Notes: generated from the letters alone by a model not told the origin. A stretch of 64,000 nt of DNA from Pardosa pseudoannulata (GCA_032207245.1 CM063508.1:120920499-120984498); one strand, 5' to 3'; positions 1-12,358 are shown, numbered from the stretch's first letter. Numbers and translations: made by a program.

Positions 1-775
1 AAAAAATCGCACATTCTTCATCTAGAAAAGGGATCTATTAACTGGATCTATTGCTTTTTCAATATTGCAATCAACAGTCTGATGTGACAGGCCTTTAGAC
101 TCTTTTAAGGGTCTAAATTCCAGTCTTGACAATGTGTGATATCTTTCCTTTTGCGTAACCGTGGCGTGATATGTTTGATGCATATTTAGCAACCAACTGC
201 ATCGTTACCTGATGCGTGTATTTTGGGGGTAAACCAGATTTTCTGAGTTAGCAATCGTGATTCAGCAAGTCGAACAAAAATAATGAATTGCTCCAGGAAA
301 AGAGGATGCTAACAGCTTTTTCAAATGGATATCATACACGAATGTTTTCCGTTATTTTATAAAGGTCGCATGATCAACCTCATGCAGATTTATTCTTACC
401 TGAACGACATCTAACACATGTAGGTGTTGGAAATGGTAAGGTTATGAAGTGCTAGTTTCACTCCGTGGGTTCCCTACAACAAATGTTTTTGTTAATTTCA
501 AACCTAGCTGTATCCCCGTGTTTTGCTATGGGGATTCTGTGTTTTAGGTCATATTAACGAACATAATTCGCAAATTAATTTTAAATGCAAACCATCCAGC
601 AGTGTTCTTCGCAGACATGAATAGACTGTTACTACAACGAAACGGTACTTTTTTTTCGCATACAATAATTATGGCAAATTTTTTAAAAGATTTGTTTATC
701 TTCATACTCCTCTAATGTCTCCCGATACTGTGAATGTAGGTTAAAATCACGTTGAATTCATTTAGTCAAACCATA
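1..775. other. No feature recognised
   Basis: AT-rich sequence with no open frame of note, no splice-bounded exon that I recognise and no clear terminal repeats. I see nothing to annotate here. Confidence 0.5.
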
Positions 776-1403
776 TGGTTATGTATAAAAAACAAACACA
801 CAAACGAACAAATATCTTAATTTTCAAAGATGTATAAATTAGACGATAAATATTTATTAGTCCGTGAAATGGACTCCGAGACTTTTATGAAAAGAATTTC
901 TTGTTAATACCGGTGATACAATTTTCATTGCAACAAAAAATAATCGATAATTCAATTTAAAATTATCACATTTGTACCTAAACTATTATTTAAGCTAAAT
1001 ACAAATGAAAATTATTTACGTTATACCTAAGTTTAGTGATAAAACGTATAAAAATAATGCAGACGATATTTAAATAATTTTAAATAAGAAATGATTAAAT
1101 GAGATGGTTAAAATAATGACGTCATAATGCTAGAAAAAAAATTTTATTTTTAACTATTTATTATGTGATAAATGGATAAATCTAATCACCTGCTTTTAAC
1201 TGTGGAAAATAGGGCTTGAAAATGGCATTAAACGCTCGAAAAGAGGGGGATGGATTTGGAACGTTTTAAAGACTCGCTTTGAATTTGTTAAGCCTAACTC
1301 ATCAAAAATCCAATATGGGTGCCTTATACATTCCAGGTCGAACCGCTTCATAAATTCCAGGACAGATGGACAGATAACTTAGGCTATTATTATAAAGGGA
1401 ATT
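776..1403 (+). repeat. Dispersed repeat, copy A (partner at 22097-22812)
   Basis: This stretch aligns in direct orientation with 22097-22812. Shared blocks include the start (ggttatgtataaaaaacaa), the middle (atgacgtcataatgcta) and the end (gataacttaggctattatta). Divergence is moderate, and copy A lacks about 75 bases present near the end of the partner. The partner lies inside a TTAA-flanked element, so copy A may be a fragment of the same family; no termini are visible here. Not coding. Confidence 0.75.
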
Positions 1404-1467
1404 TAAGGAATGGTGTTTAAAAATTCTGAGGAAACCGATAATAATTTGTGTTTTCTTCGTATAAACG

Positions 1468-1538
1468 GTAGGTCCCGGTTTCATTAGCCCTAGTGCTGCC
1501 AAAAGTAGACCATAGAACTCCAAACCAAACCAAACCAA
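1468..1538 (+). mobile_element. 5'-truncated tRNA-derived SINE (3' end only)
   Basis: Matches the 3' part of the SINE family seen complete at 2876-3048: the 'gtaggtcccggt..cattagccc' block, the 'agtagacc.tag.actccaaacc' block and the repeated ccaaa tail. It is flanked by a 14-base target-site duplication, 1454-1467 and 1539-1552, differing at one base. The tRNA-like promoter half is absent, so this is a 5'-truncated insertion, as expected of reverse transcription by a LINE partner. Confidence 0.8.
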
Positions 1539-1552
1539 TCTTCGTACAAACG

Positions 1553-2875
1553 AATAAAATTTATGCTAGGGTGGGGAACCTAAATTTTCTTTGTAGAAAT
1601 GAATAATTCTAATAAATCAGTATTAACACAAATGAATAAATTAGTACATGCGAGTTATGGAAGTTTTATCCTGGAACGAGACAGGTTTCGTATAACTGAA
1701 TATTTCGCATAAGTGAGTTTCGTTTAAATGAGTTTCCACTGTATATATATATACACAGCGAATGTATTGAAAGTACAGATCTATTGAGAACATTATAAAT
1801 GATATCCCAAGACGCTTCTCGTTTCCTATTAATCAAAAGTTCTCGCTTTCTAGAAAGTGTCCCAAAGCGCCTCCAGTTTTCCACAATCGATATGACATCC
1901 AACCCATTTGATACCACAGTCCAGGCGTCCTATTTTCAGCCGGATAATAAACGAACTGCTGTAGATATCGTTTGTGGTTCTAAATTACGTTCGTAGAGAA
2001 GCGGGCGATTCAATTTTTCATCCCGGCTATCTCTTAAAAGGGAAGAGAGCTGGGGAAAACGAGTCTTGAGTGATTGCAATTTGTCGTGCATAGGAGAGAG
2101 GTCTTTTCCGCTGGGGGGTTGATGAGTGTCCATCAGATGTCGAGGAGAGGTGGGGTGCAGAGGGTGTGGCATCTTTCATCCGTCTCTTCTTTTTTTTTTC
2201 CCCGAGAAGGGCACTTTGGTCAACGAAAGCTTGGGGTTTCCCAGTAAAGCGTCACAACCAATGGAGGGGAATCGTATTTGAGTTAGCACACACGAGAGTT
2301 GGTGAGTCACGGCAGAAAATTATCGATATTGCAGACAATGGTATCAGCCATTGTTGAAAGAAGATGAAGTCTGTTTATCTTAGCCCACTGTTGAATGTTC
2401 TAGATTAGTTTTTGTTGGGTGTTTTCGATTAAATTGAAGATGTAGAAATGCATATCTGTCAAAGAAGACAGCGCATTGTCTAGACGAAAATTTTTTTCAC
2501 TACTTTTTCCTTTATTTTATAATTTTTATTTATCCTTTACTTGATATTTTTTTATTATGTAACCCTTTCAAGTTCAAAATTTGCTTTTAGTTTAAAAAAA
2601 ATGAGAATTCGACTAAATGAAACACGTATAACACACATATGTCACACATATTTACATATAAAGTGTGCATAGTAAAGTTATTGACTCACTTTTTACTTTG
2701 CAACTGTTGGATTTAAATATATCTCTCCAATTTTAAAAAGATGCTTTATATAAAATAGGCATTCCTTCTTTGGCATTTTAAAATTTAAATATTCAATTCT
2801 AACAAAGTTACAAAATCTAAATTTTCATACATTTCCCCGTTTTCTATCATTGCACTCAATAAAAATTGACACTCG
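1553..2875. other. Unassigned intergenic stretch
   Basis: About 1790-2360 is more GC-rich and purine-biased than its surroundings, with short overlapping open frames on both strands but no recognisable protein. The remainder is AT-rich. No function can be supported. Confidence 0.4.
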
Positions 2876-3048
2876 CCGAAAGATGGCCGATTAGTTAGGG
2901 TGCTGGCCCTCTGTACCGGAGTTCGTGGGTTCGAATTCCACATTGGCATGGATGTTCGTAGCCGTTCGGAATCGGCTTTAAGCTGTAGGTCCCGGTCTCA
3001 TTAGCCCTCGTGTTGCAAAAAGGAGACCGTAGCACTCCAAACCAAACC
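2876..3048 (+). mobile_element. Full-length tRNA-derived SINE with 15-bp TSD
   Basis: The head resembles a tRNA gene. An A-box-like segment (tggccgattagttagggtg, 2884-2902) is followed by a B box (ggttcgaattcc, around 2928-2939). A family-specific body (gccgttcggaatcggcttta) and a ccaaaccaaacc tail follow. The element sits between two perfect copies of AAAAATTGACACTCG, at 2861-2875 and 3049-3063. That is strong evidence for a target-primed insertion. It could be transcribed by Pol III from the internal boxes. Other copies are at 28536, 29532, 30558 (minus), 24930 (diverged) and 1468 (truncated). Confidence 0.92.
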
Positions 3049-3069
3049 AAAAATTGACACTCGTCTTAA

Positions 3070-3585
3070 CACATTGTATGCGAGACACGTACTAGTACGT
3101 TTTCTTACGATCGATACTTATGAGCGGGTCACGTACTAGCACGGGTTAGTGTAGTAACATGGTTTTTTTGTGGGTACAAAAATAACGGTTTATACAGGAA
3201 AACTAAGCCAAATGTTCTTGTCTACTACATAGATACTTGAAAAATTTAGACAAAAACTAGTTTTTACATCAGTCGATGCGGAACCACAGAACGGGAAAAA
3301 ATTAAAATTATATACTACTATTTCTATTTGATTTTTCATATTTAGGATACTATTATAAATTTATCTACTAAAAAATGTATTTTTTGTTTACAAAAATCTT
3401 AATGGTTGTTATTTAAATATTTCTATTTATATATTTGTTTATATATTTCAATATAAAATATGAAAAGTTGGTCAAAAAATTAAATAATTTTTTATCTATT
3501 AAGATTTAAGTGAATAACTAAATTTAAACTCAAAACGCCCGCTCCCGGTGCAATTCTGCTGCGAAATGTACCCTCACATAGTGTG
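3070..3585 (+). mobile_element. piggyBac-like MITE, copy 1
   Basis: A 516-bp element flanked by TTAA at 3066-3069 and 3586-3589, with imperfect terminal inverted repeats (TIRs): CACATTGTATGCG at the left, ending ...CACATAGTGTG at the right. It aligns over its length with the copy at 6337-6897. Just inside the left end lie the palindrome cacgtactagtacg and a second diverged copy of it. TTAA targets and subterminal repeats are typical of the piggyBac superfamily. There is no transposase ORF, so it is non-autonomous. Confidence 0.82.
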
Positions 3586-4143
3586 TTAACAATAAAACTA
3601 AAAGCTTATTTCTCTTATAAAACACTGACAGTAACATTTAGTTCAAAATTTGAGATAAAGACATTTTCTTCTTTTTTGAAGAAACAGATAAAAGATTAAT
3701 CACAGTAATTTGAGGGTGAAATCAGGTTGCAAAGCCTCTTTTACGTTGAAAGGAGTAAGTGCCCTATATTATAAATGTCCATGAATATCTAAACGCAAGT
3801 GGACACTATATAACACTATATTTTTCAGTAAAATAAGCCTTAACCCCCCACCTCCCTGTCGCCGTATAGTTACAAAGTGATTTCAACTTTGATTTACTAT
3901 AATTATTCTTTCCTCTAATACACTAGGAAAAGAAAAAATTAATCTTTAAGTTTTTATAGGTCGTTCGTTTTTTGTCATTAGAGGAGTAGATATTTTATGT
4001 TACATTTTTTAGAACGAGTTTACTAAATATAATGATAAATGAAAATTTTAATTTTTAAACTTAGGTATCCCCTAAAAATAATACTTATCTTATTTAAAAC
4101 AATTTTTATTTGGAAGTATATGTCTATTACCATTGATAGCGAA

Positions 4144-4975
4144 GAAAAGCAGTATACTATGTACAGTATTCTACTACTACAGGATTATACTATGAAATGT
4201 ATGCTACTACACTTGTATATAGTATATACAGTATGCTAATACTACAATATTATACTATGAAATGTATGCTACTACACTTGTATATACTATGTGCAGTATA
4301 ATACTACTACAGTATTATACTATGAAATGTATGCTACTACACTTGTATGTACTATGTACAGTATAATACTACTACAGTATTATGCTATGAAATGTATGAT
4401 ACTACACTTGTATATACTATTACAGTATACTACTATTGCAGTATTATACTATGAAATGTATGCTACTACACTTGTATATACTATGTACAGTATAATACTA
4501 CTACAGTATTATGCTATGAAATGTATGCTACTACACTTGTATATACTATTACAGTATACTACTATTACAGTATTATACTATGAAATGTATGCTACTACAC
4601 TTGTATATACTATTACAGTATACTACTATTGCAGTATTATACTATGAAATGTATGCTACTACACTTGTATATAGTATGTACAGTATACTACTACTACAGT
4701 ATTATACTATGAAATGTATGCTACTACACTTTTATATACTATGCACAGTATACTACTATTACAGTATTATACTATGAAATATATGCTACTACACTTGTAT
4801 ATACTATGTACAGTATACTACTACTACAGTATTATACTATGAAATGTATGCTACTACACTTGTATATACTATGAAGTATATATTCTACTACAGTATTATA
4901 CTATGAAATGTATGCTATTATACTTGTATATACTATGAAGTATAGATTCTACTACAGTAGTACATAGTATACTCA
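4144..4975 (+). repeat. Minisatellite, about 12 copies of a 61-68 bp unit
   Basis: Head-to-tail array. The anchor 'atgaaatgtatgctactaca' recurs at about 4190, 4257, 4321, 4387, 4449, 4516, 4580, 4642, 4709, 4770, 4838 and 4903. The unit also contains 'ctactacagtattatacta' and 'acttgtatatactatgtacagtat'. Open frames across the array are by-products of the repeat, not genes. The array decays at 4970-5000 into tact/catagtat fragments. Confidence 0.95.
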
Positions 4976-5334
4976 GTACTACATAGTATATTATTGAATT
5001 AGTATTTCGCTGCCACCGACGCACTGGCGCGTCAGAGCGGCACCTCCTGGTATGCCGACGACGCACTAACGCGGCGACGGACTTTGATAAGTTATATGCT
5101 CTGTGTTTAGTGTGGCTTTGGAAATTGAACGGCGAGGTTGTTTCGGCACGTTAGTGAAGCATTATTTTTTAATTTTTTGTGGTTGGTTTTCAAAATTTTT
5201 GTTTGCATTATTTTTTTTACTATATCGTTTATGTGTTATATATACTTTGCTACATTAATTTAATATTTAGAGTTGATAGAAAATAAAAATGGAAACCGAT
5301 ATCAAGGAATAAAGACAAATCAATAAAGACTTTT
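4976..5334. other. GC-rich patch then AT-rich sequence, unassigned
   Basis: 5008-5085 is unusually GC-rich for this window and contains repeated gacgcac/gcggc motifs (cgacgcactggcgcgtcag; cgacgacgcactaacgcgg). It may be the edge of an unknown mobile element, but no matching second end was found. Confidence 0.35.
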
Positions 5335-5600
5335 ATTATTATTATTATTAATTCGTCAGAACTACAGCCAATCGATTCCTCGTGGTCGAAAACCCCCGGG
5401 TACCAATTTTCACTTGGTTTGGACGCATGAGAAAAAAGTTTGCCCGCACCGGGGTTCGAACCCGGCCCTATCTGTAGCGCCGAACTACGTGACCTTAGCG
5501 CGTCAAAACCGATGCCAATCGATTCCTCGTGACCAAAAACCCCAGATCCCCAAGTTTACTACAGTTTATTAATTCTGGGGCGATTTTCGACTTGACAACC
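5335..5600 (-). mobile_element. Second tRNA-derived SINE family, minus strand
   Basis: On the minus strand a tRNA-like head is visible: an A-box-like part (gacgcgctaaggtcacgtag) and then a perfect T-arm-like B box (ccgggttcgaaccccgg, around 5452-5468). An (AAT)n tail follows (attattatt, 5335-5350 on the plus strand). A 'cgattcctcgtg..c.aaaaaccc' segment occurs on both sides of the tRNA part, at about 5370 and 5520. The cloverleaf is not complete, so a SINE is more likely than a functional tRNA gene. Exact ends are uncertain. Confidence 0.6.
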
Positions 5601-5621
5601 ATTCCTCGTATTATAGTATAG

Positions 5622-5975
5622 GATAATGTTATATATTTATTTAAAAATACTTCTATTGTTTTATTTTTATTTGAAGTGGCATTTAAATATGTTTTTATAT
5701 TAAAAATAATTAAGGACTTATTATCCTTATTAGTTATTATCCTTAAGTGAATAGGAAAATACTGTTACTACATTATATGCTAAATAATAACACAGCTCAT
5801 AGTCTAGCCATGAGAAAAATAAAAGAGCTACAAAAAGGACTTACTGACATTAAGTATTGATTATTATTACATTCTATATTCTTTAACTCAGTATCATCAT
5901 CAATATGCACTACTCAAGCAAAATTTTTGAATACATTTATTGAATTTTCAAATTTTACTGTGTATCTATATTATG
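5622..5975 (+). repeat. Segmental duplication, copy 1 (copy 2 at 7012-7355)
   Basis: About 350 bp almost identical to 7012-7355, offset 1390 bp. Identity is essentially complete over the first 200 bp (for example gaagtggcatttaaatatg) and decays toward the right. The piggyBac-like MITE at 6337-6897 lies between the copies. Not coding. Confidence 0.9.
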
Positions 5976-6336
5976 ATACTCTGTATCTATATTATGCATG
6001 AAAGATTTAAATAGTCGATGCAAGTGATTAATACAAATGAAAACACTTTAAAAAATAAAAGAAATTTTATAATAGTTTTGAACCTTGCTTGGAATATATT
6101 ATCGTTCCATAATTCTGTATGCATTTGCAGTTTTCAATATTAGTAATCTAAGATTTAATTATTAACTATAATAAAGCCGGCTTCATTTCAAAAATAAAAT
6201 TATTTCGTCATAAAAAATGGATTTATGGTTACATCACATTTTATTATCGCACAGTTGGGGAACTTAGACCTTGAAACCGCAAGCAGACTCCGGTTTTTTC
6301 TTGTGTTCCTTTCATAAACGTTAGCTCTGGTATTAA

Positions 6337-6897
6337 CACATTGTATGCGGGACACGTACTAGTAGGTTTTCTGACGATTGATACTTGAGCACGGGTCACG
6401 TACTAGTACGTTTTCTAACGATTGATACTTCATCGCGGGTCACGTACTAGTACGGGTTAGTGTAACAACATGGTTTGTTTGTGGGTACAAAAATAACGGT
6501 ATATACAGGAAAACGAAGCCAAATGTTCTTGTCTACTACATAGATTCTGGAAAAATTTAGGCAAATAAAAACTAGTTTTCACATTCGTCGATGCTGAACC
6601 ACAGAACGGGAAACAATTAAAACTATTTACTCAATTTCTATTTAATTTTTCATATTTACGATACTACTATAAATTTATCCAATAAAAAAATATTTTTTCT
6701 TTACAAAAATCTTATGGTTGTTATTCATATATTTCTATTTATATATTTGTTTATATATTTCAATATAAAATACGAAATTTTGGTTAAAAAATTAAATAAT
6801 TTTCGATCCATGGAGATTTAACTGAATAACTAAATTTAAGCGCAAAACGCCTGCTTCTGGTACAATTCCGCTGCAAAATGTACCCGCACACAATGTG
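6337..6897 (+). mobile_element. piggyBac-like MITE, copy 2
   Basis: A 561-bp relative of 3070-3585, flanked by TTAA at 6333-6336 and 6898-6901. The TIRs are CACATTGTATGCGGG and CCGCACACAATGTG. The left end carries three direct copies of a subterminal motif, 'acgtactagta(c/g)g', against two in copy 1. The core ACGTACTAGTACGT is a perfect palindrome. No ORF. The TTAA target and subterminal repeats point to piggyBac mobilisation. Confidence 0.85.
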
Positions 6898-7011
6898 TTA
6901 ATTAAAAACTAATTATACAGATTATGACCAATTTGACAGTTTTTAAAACTATATTGTTGCTATGTTATTTTATAACTTAATAATTTTCTATTATAAGTCT
7001 TTATAATGTTA

Positions 7012-7355
7012 TATATTTATTTAAAAATACTTCTATTGTTTTATTTTTATTTGAAGTGGCATTTAAATATGTTTTTATATTAAAAATAATTAAGGACTTA
7101 TTATCCTTATTAGTTATTATCCTTAAGTGAATAGGAAAATACTGTTACTACATTATATGCTAAATAATAACAGGACTCATAGTCTAGCCATGAGAAAAAT
7201 AAAAGAGCTACAAAAAGGACTTACTGACTTGCAGTATTGATTATTATTCCATTCTATATTATTTAACTTAATATCATCATCAATATGAACTACTGAAGCA
7301 AAATTTTAGAATACACTTATTGCATTTTCAAATTTTACTGTGTATTCATATTATG
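7012..7355 (+). repeat. Segmental duplication, copy 2
   Basis: Direct repeat of 5622-5975. It ends near the 'tttactgtgtat' block shared by both copies. Beyond it the sequences are unrelated. Confidence 0.9.
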
Positions 7356-7540
7356 TGTATAAAACAACAGAAATAAATAAAGCATTTTTAACAGGGTAAA
7401 AAAAAGCGCTTAATGCCACGGCATCATAATAAGCAGATTTAATTATTAAAGAGTTATGCACGAGGGATAGAAAGAAAACAAATAAAATAATTAAACTAAA
7501 CTTCTCGGCACAACAGTCCAACTTGGGGGACAAGGCCTAC

Positions 7541-7762
7541 GACGTATATCTCCGTTTTCGAGATCATGGCTCTGGGGTGCAAAGCATATGTCCCGGTTTG
7601 GTGGTCAACCTTTCGCGAAACCCCCAGTGTGTAGTTAAGCATGCTCGGTCCTCAATTTACTATACTATTGAAGGTATTAAAGACTGAATCAACCTTGCCC
7701 AGCCCGGGAATCGAACTTCATGGTAGCGCAAAGCACTACCCATACACCACTGGGCTTGAAAA
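7541..7762 (-). mobile_element. Third tRNA-derived SINE, minus strand
   Basis: On the minus strand, 7761-7700 reads gcccagtggtgtatgggtag (A-box-like) and then agttcgattcccgggctggg (B box). A unique body runs on to 'gggtttcgcgaaaggttgac' and 'gaccaccaaaccgggacata'. This has the layout of a tRNA-derived SINE. An A17 run at 7781-7797 lies on its 5' side. The 3' end and TSDs were not resolved. Confidence 0.6.
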
Positions 7763-7859
7763 TAATGTACTTTCACATAAAAAAAAAAAAAAAAATAGTT
7801 TTACAGACGTTTTCACATTGGGGAAAAAGGAGCTTTAAAACGCTTTGAATTTTGTTCGA

Positions 7860-10050
7860 ATTAATAAATATGAACTTAATCTTTTGTATTATTTTTATAC
7901 TGTAGTAGTCCCCAGCTGTGAATGTCTACTGTAGTGAATAACGTAGTAAATTTCATCAAAAGGCGCTTTGCGTTAGAAACCTTTATTAAAACACTGGTAC
8001 CTAATTAAAATGAGTAACAATGTAAAAAAAACATTAAACTAAAAATATTATGGGGGATAGTATCAGACTTGTAGCTTGCAAGGTTACAATCCAGGAGAAG
8101 AGTCCCCTAGGTCTAAGCACACTGGATTCCGTAGGCGAGAGTGAAGAAAGCTCTGCTGACTGATGTTCTTCTGGCTTTGTATGAGTACTAGCTTCTCAAT
8201 ATAAAATAGGCTCCGTATGCGAATACTCCTATGTGTTATTAGGGTTATACATTATTAGTATTTATCGTTATTATCAGTGTAGGAAATAATTGCCAATTGA
8301 AATAAGTATGTAGAATTGGCGCTCACACTGCCTTGGGATGCGACGAAAACTTAAAATTAGGATAGGTTCCCAAATATCAATCAGACATAGGATTTATTTA
8401 GCCTTTGTTATATTATATCGTAATTTATGCACGTAATATTATTTTAATTGTTCAATATATACAGAATGTAAAAAGCATAATTTAATGCAGTTAAACCACA
8501 ATATTTGATAAATATATATTAGTTACAGTATCACAAAAAAATAAATAAAAAAATAAGTTTCATGCTATAATTAGTAATTTTGTTTTCTTTAAACGATTTT
8601 GTTCGCTTTTCATTTTAAATAAATAAATAAATGTAAGTGAAAATATTTTATGTTCTAGGCTTTTGTTTATTTCTTTAAAAATAATTTTCCATTTTTATTG
8701 ATGATGAATCATCAACTGTCAAAATACATTAAAAATACGTGTTGAAACCAAAGCGATCGTAGCTACTTAAGGATCAAAAAGCAACAATACACTTTCATAG
8801 AAATTATCGCCAAGTGAAAAAATGTACCAAACACGAGCGCATGCGCTGTGACGATCTCATAGGCAGCCTATTCTAGATCGAGCTTTTACATTGTATGCGT
8901 TGGAACTCCCACCCGCGTATCAGTGCTGGAAATTTGCATTAAATGGAGGCTTCTAACGAGCGATCAAAAGCCAGAATGCCCCAAAATAATGCAATAAATT
9001 GATAAAGCTATACAGAAATTACAATTATTTCCCAAAATCGCAAATATAGGTATATCAATTTATGCGATCTTGTTTATCACTGCCTAATTTAAATGGAATG
9101 CCGCGGTAGGTCTATCGCCAAAGTCGTCGATATCATAACCCGAGAATAATAAGTTCGGGCCTTGAGCCTGTCAAAGATCCACTGTGTTTACTGATGACGG
9201 CTGAGGCACTTAAAATAAGTTTATGGTCGCAATGTCCTCCAAGTTCACACGAACTTCTGGAGGTAGTAGGACAAGACAGTGAGAGTTTTGTGCTTGGTTT
9301 CTGCTTCTAAATTACGAGGACTTCGCAAGAGCAGTGTTACTCGTCCGTAGCATCGCTTAAGCTACACGTGCTCTTCGGGTGGTACTAAGTTTGTAAAAGT
9401 TTGGCAAAAAAATCTGTTTATATTGCCAGCTGAATTTGGAAAAAATCGGATGGTTTGTTGTTGTTGCAGTTTCTAATGCCACTTGGACAAGCCAATCTCG
9501 TAGGCCTGAAGCTACAAGAATTAATAAGGCAAAGAGTGAGCCTTTCGTTTAGACGACCACCGCTAGGGTGAAAGAACTTTTCTCTACGAGATCTTGTCGT
9601 TTAGAAGCAGTAGCCTACTCGTCATGAACGAATACGGCGGATGTTAGGTCGACTCGAGCCCCAAACCCGCAGCCTTACAGTTATAAGATCGTACAGCAAC
9701 TCTGACATGGTTTTCATAGATGTAACAAGGAGTTACACTACCGGACAACGCCTGCGCGGGAGACTGACCGAAGGACGAAAGCGATGTCATTGACCCTCCC
9801 TACGACCCCATTAGACAAGAGGGGTTGCTGACACGGGTCAGTCGTCTTTGGCCCTGGCAACAGTAGTCATTGGATTTTACTCGACAGATTTGAAGGCCCC
9901 TTCAGTGGAAAAGCAGGCCAGGACGGACCGAACAGATAATTTCAGCAGAGGCAGGGAAAGTTTAACCATTTTTATATCTGAACATAGCGTCATCAACGGC
10001 AGGGAGTTGCTTCAACATTCCAGCAGTTAACGGCGTCTTCATATTGAGAT
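7860..10050. other. Unassigned, possibly degenerate retroelement sequence
   Basis: No protein is recognised. 8040-8170 and 9190-9820 are more GC-rich than the background and lack long frames. 9453-9466 is a ttgttgttgttgcag run that could be the reverse of an (AAC)n retroposon tail. The short frame at 9848-10030 resembles nothing I know. Confidence 0.35.
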
Positions 10051-12350
10051 TTAATATATTGTCTTTGCTTTACCAGATTATTCAAAAATAGAATTATAAA
10101 TAAAGAGTCTGCAAAAGGATAAGTCTTCGCTCATTGGTATCTAGTGCCTTAATTTTTTTGTTATCTCAACAGGCCTGGTTTTAAGTCATTGGTACGTAAT
10201 AATAGGGTTAAATGTGGAGTCTAAAAGTCAAAAAGATTCCCTACCTCTGCATTCTAGTAAAAGTGAATTTCCTAAAACAACCGATGCATGGGATTAATAA
10301 AGTTACAAAACATGCCCTCAAAAAGCAAACATACATAATATAGTTTTCATTATAGTAACTAAACTATTCGTATTTAAATACGAAGATTTAAAAAAACGAT
10401 CTTATTTCCTCACACAGGTCTTTTCAGTCAATTTTATACTTTTAAAATCTAAAACTCCTCTTTTTAAGGAAATGACTTCGTAATAGAAAGTATAACCTTT
10501 ACCAGACTATTCTCCGTGAAGAAAGACTAGACTGAAGCTCTAAATTATGCTTTATTCTCTTACGCATCAATCCTTTCCCTCCATTTAAACTTCCCCACTA
10601 GTTTACCTGGACCTCACATCTGGTTCCTAATATAAGAAGTAAAAAACCACAGGACTTCCTTGTACACCTATTCTATTATACATTTTTTTAAAATTTTATA
10701 TGATACATCATTAGAATTATTATTTGCTTATTCATGCTTCAAAGTAGATTTCTTTTTTTTAAGGTAAATATGCAGAGCTAGTAGAGCTCAAATACTACTA
10801 TCTGGCGGATACCAATTACCGATAATATTCGTTATGTAGATAATTAGTGATAACATGCAATCTATCGCAATTACGATACATACTTTAGTTTCTATTCAAG
10901 CGCACTATATAAAATTTTCATGTAAATATCTTGTGCAGTTTCCTTTTATTTAATGTATTTCTATGTATTGTATTTGATTGCATTTTTATGTAATGTACTT
11001 TAATGTTGTTTGTAATATTTTTATTGTATTTGAGCTGCACTGTATAATGAGCTGCTGTGAATTGTACAACCGGGGACATCCAAAACATCTCAAACATTGT
11101 AGATGGTCCTCATCGGTGTAGCCAGTATATACTTTAGCCAGTACTGTGAAGATCCCCCTTTGTGCAGATCTAACGGAAGAAATCATCTGATCGGGAGCCT
11201 CCTGTTTCGACCCGTCGACAATAGCGTTATGACGCCGTGTCTGGGATGTTGACAGTTCGGTTGAATAGGCGTTACGTCCCTGATCGGTCGCGGTAATGAG
11301 CCCAGAGGATTGGAGCGAGATTACAGAATCGGGACAGCCAGCGAATGAGAATTCAGCTAAAAAAACTAGCTGTAATATTAGCTGGAGTTCTCAGGTAACT
11401 GGAATCGTAAGTGACCAAAAAACGGTTCATTAAACAAAATATTTAAACTTTAGTACCACTATGATTTATGCAACAACATTATAAAAAGTTAATTTAGATT
11501 TTAAAGATTAATTTTTTAAAACCTGCTTTCACTTAACGCTGAGTTATTTAAACTTTTTTGTGTGGGGACCCCAGAATATTTACTAAAATATTGTGTGACC
11601 CCATTAGCATTGTGCAAATCCGGCACACGTGTGAGTGAAACTGTCAGTTTCTTCACTAGCACTTTAGTATATATGCTGCAGTTTTAGGTTATTAACTGTA
11701 ATTTTTAATTTTAAGACATAGAACATTGTGAAAATTTTCAATAAGTAACAAACTTAAAAACGTAATACAATAGTAAAAATAAATTCAATTTTAAGATAAA
11801 TTCAAACATTAACTATACTCTGTTGATTAAGTGTAGCTATTTGGAAAGTCAGTACTGAGAAAACCTCAGTGCGCATGTGTTACCAAAACACTTTGATCTT
11901 GCATATGCAAGGCCTTTGACGAACTGATAGTATCACTTGCAAAGCGAATAAAATGAACGTTTCTATTATAAAAAATATCGTAGAAAAGTTTTCGTATTTT
12001 CTTTTTCTGTATTGTCTTTAATTATTTTTAGATACATTGTGTAAAAATATTTGGTAACTGTAAAATTATTATATGTTTAAAAAATATAAAAATTGCTAAA
12101 AATTTTGGCGATCTCTGCTGCAAGTTCTGTCAAGCCAACAGGTATAGGGTCGTTATTAAAGTATAGAGGTAAAAATTATTTTCTTTCCAGTTGCCCAGCA
12201 ACATAAAAAATATAACTAAACATAATAGTGTGAAGCGTCCATAATCAGTTACAATATTTAAAATTCATTTTACATACATTAAACAAATATGATACTTTGA
12301 CAAAAAATGAGTTCAATAAGTGGAAATATGGTATACTAATACCTCATGCT
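10051..12350. other. Unassigned intergenic stretch
   Basis: Mostly AT-rich. 11080-11350 is GC-richer with no recognisable coding content. Nothing else seen. Confidence 0.4.
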
Positions 12351-12358
12351 ATAAGGCA

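Noticed and set aside
1799..2357. Cluster of short open frames in a GC-richer patch
   Set aside because: Frames overlap on both strands with no recognisable domain; not supported as a gene.
4291..4777. 118-codon frame in the minisatellite
   Set aside because: Arises because the repeat unit lacks stops in one frame; periodic peptide, no family match.
5446..5520. Possible tRNA gene on the minus strand
   Set aside because: The T-arm-like B box is excellent, but acceptor and anticodon arms do not pair into a cloverleaf, and an (AAT)n tail follows downstream; a SINE explains it better.
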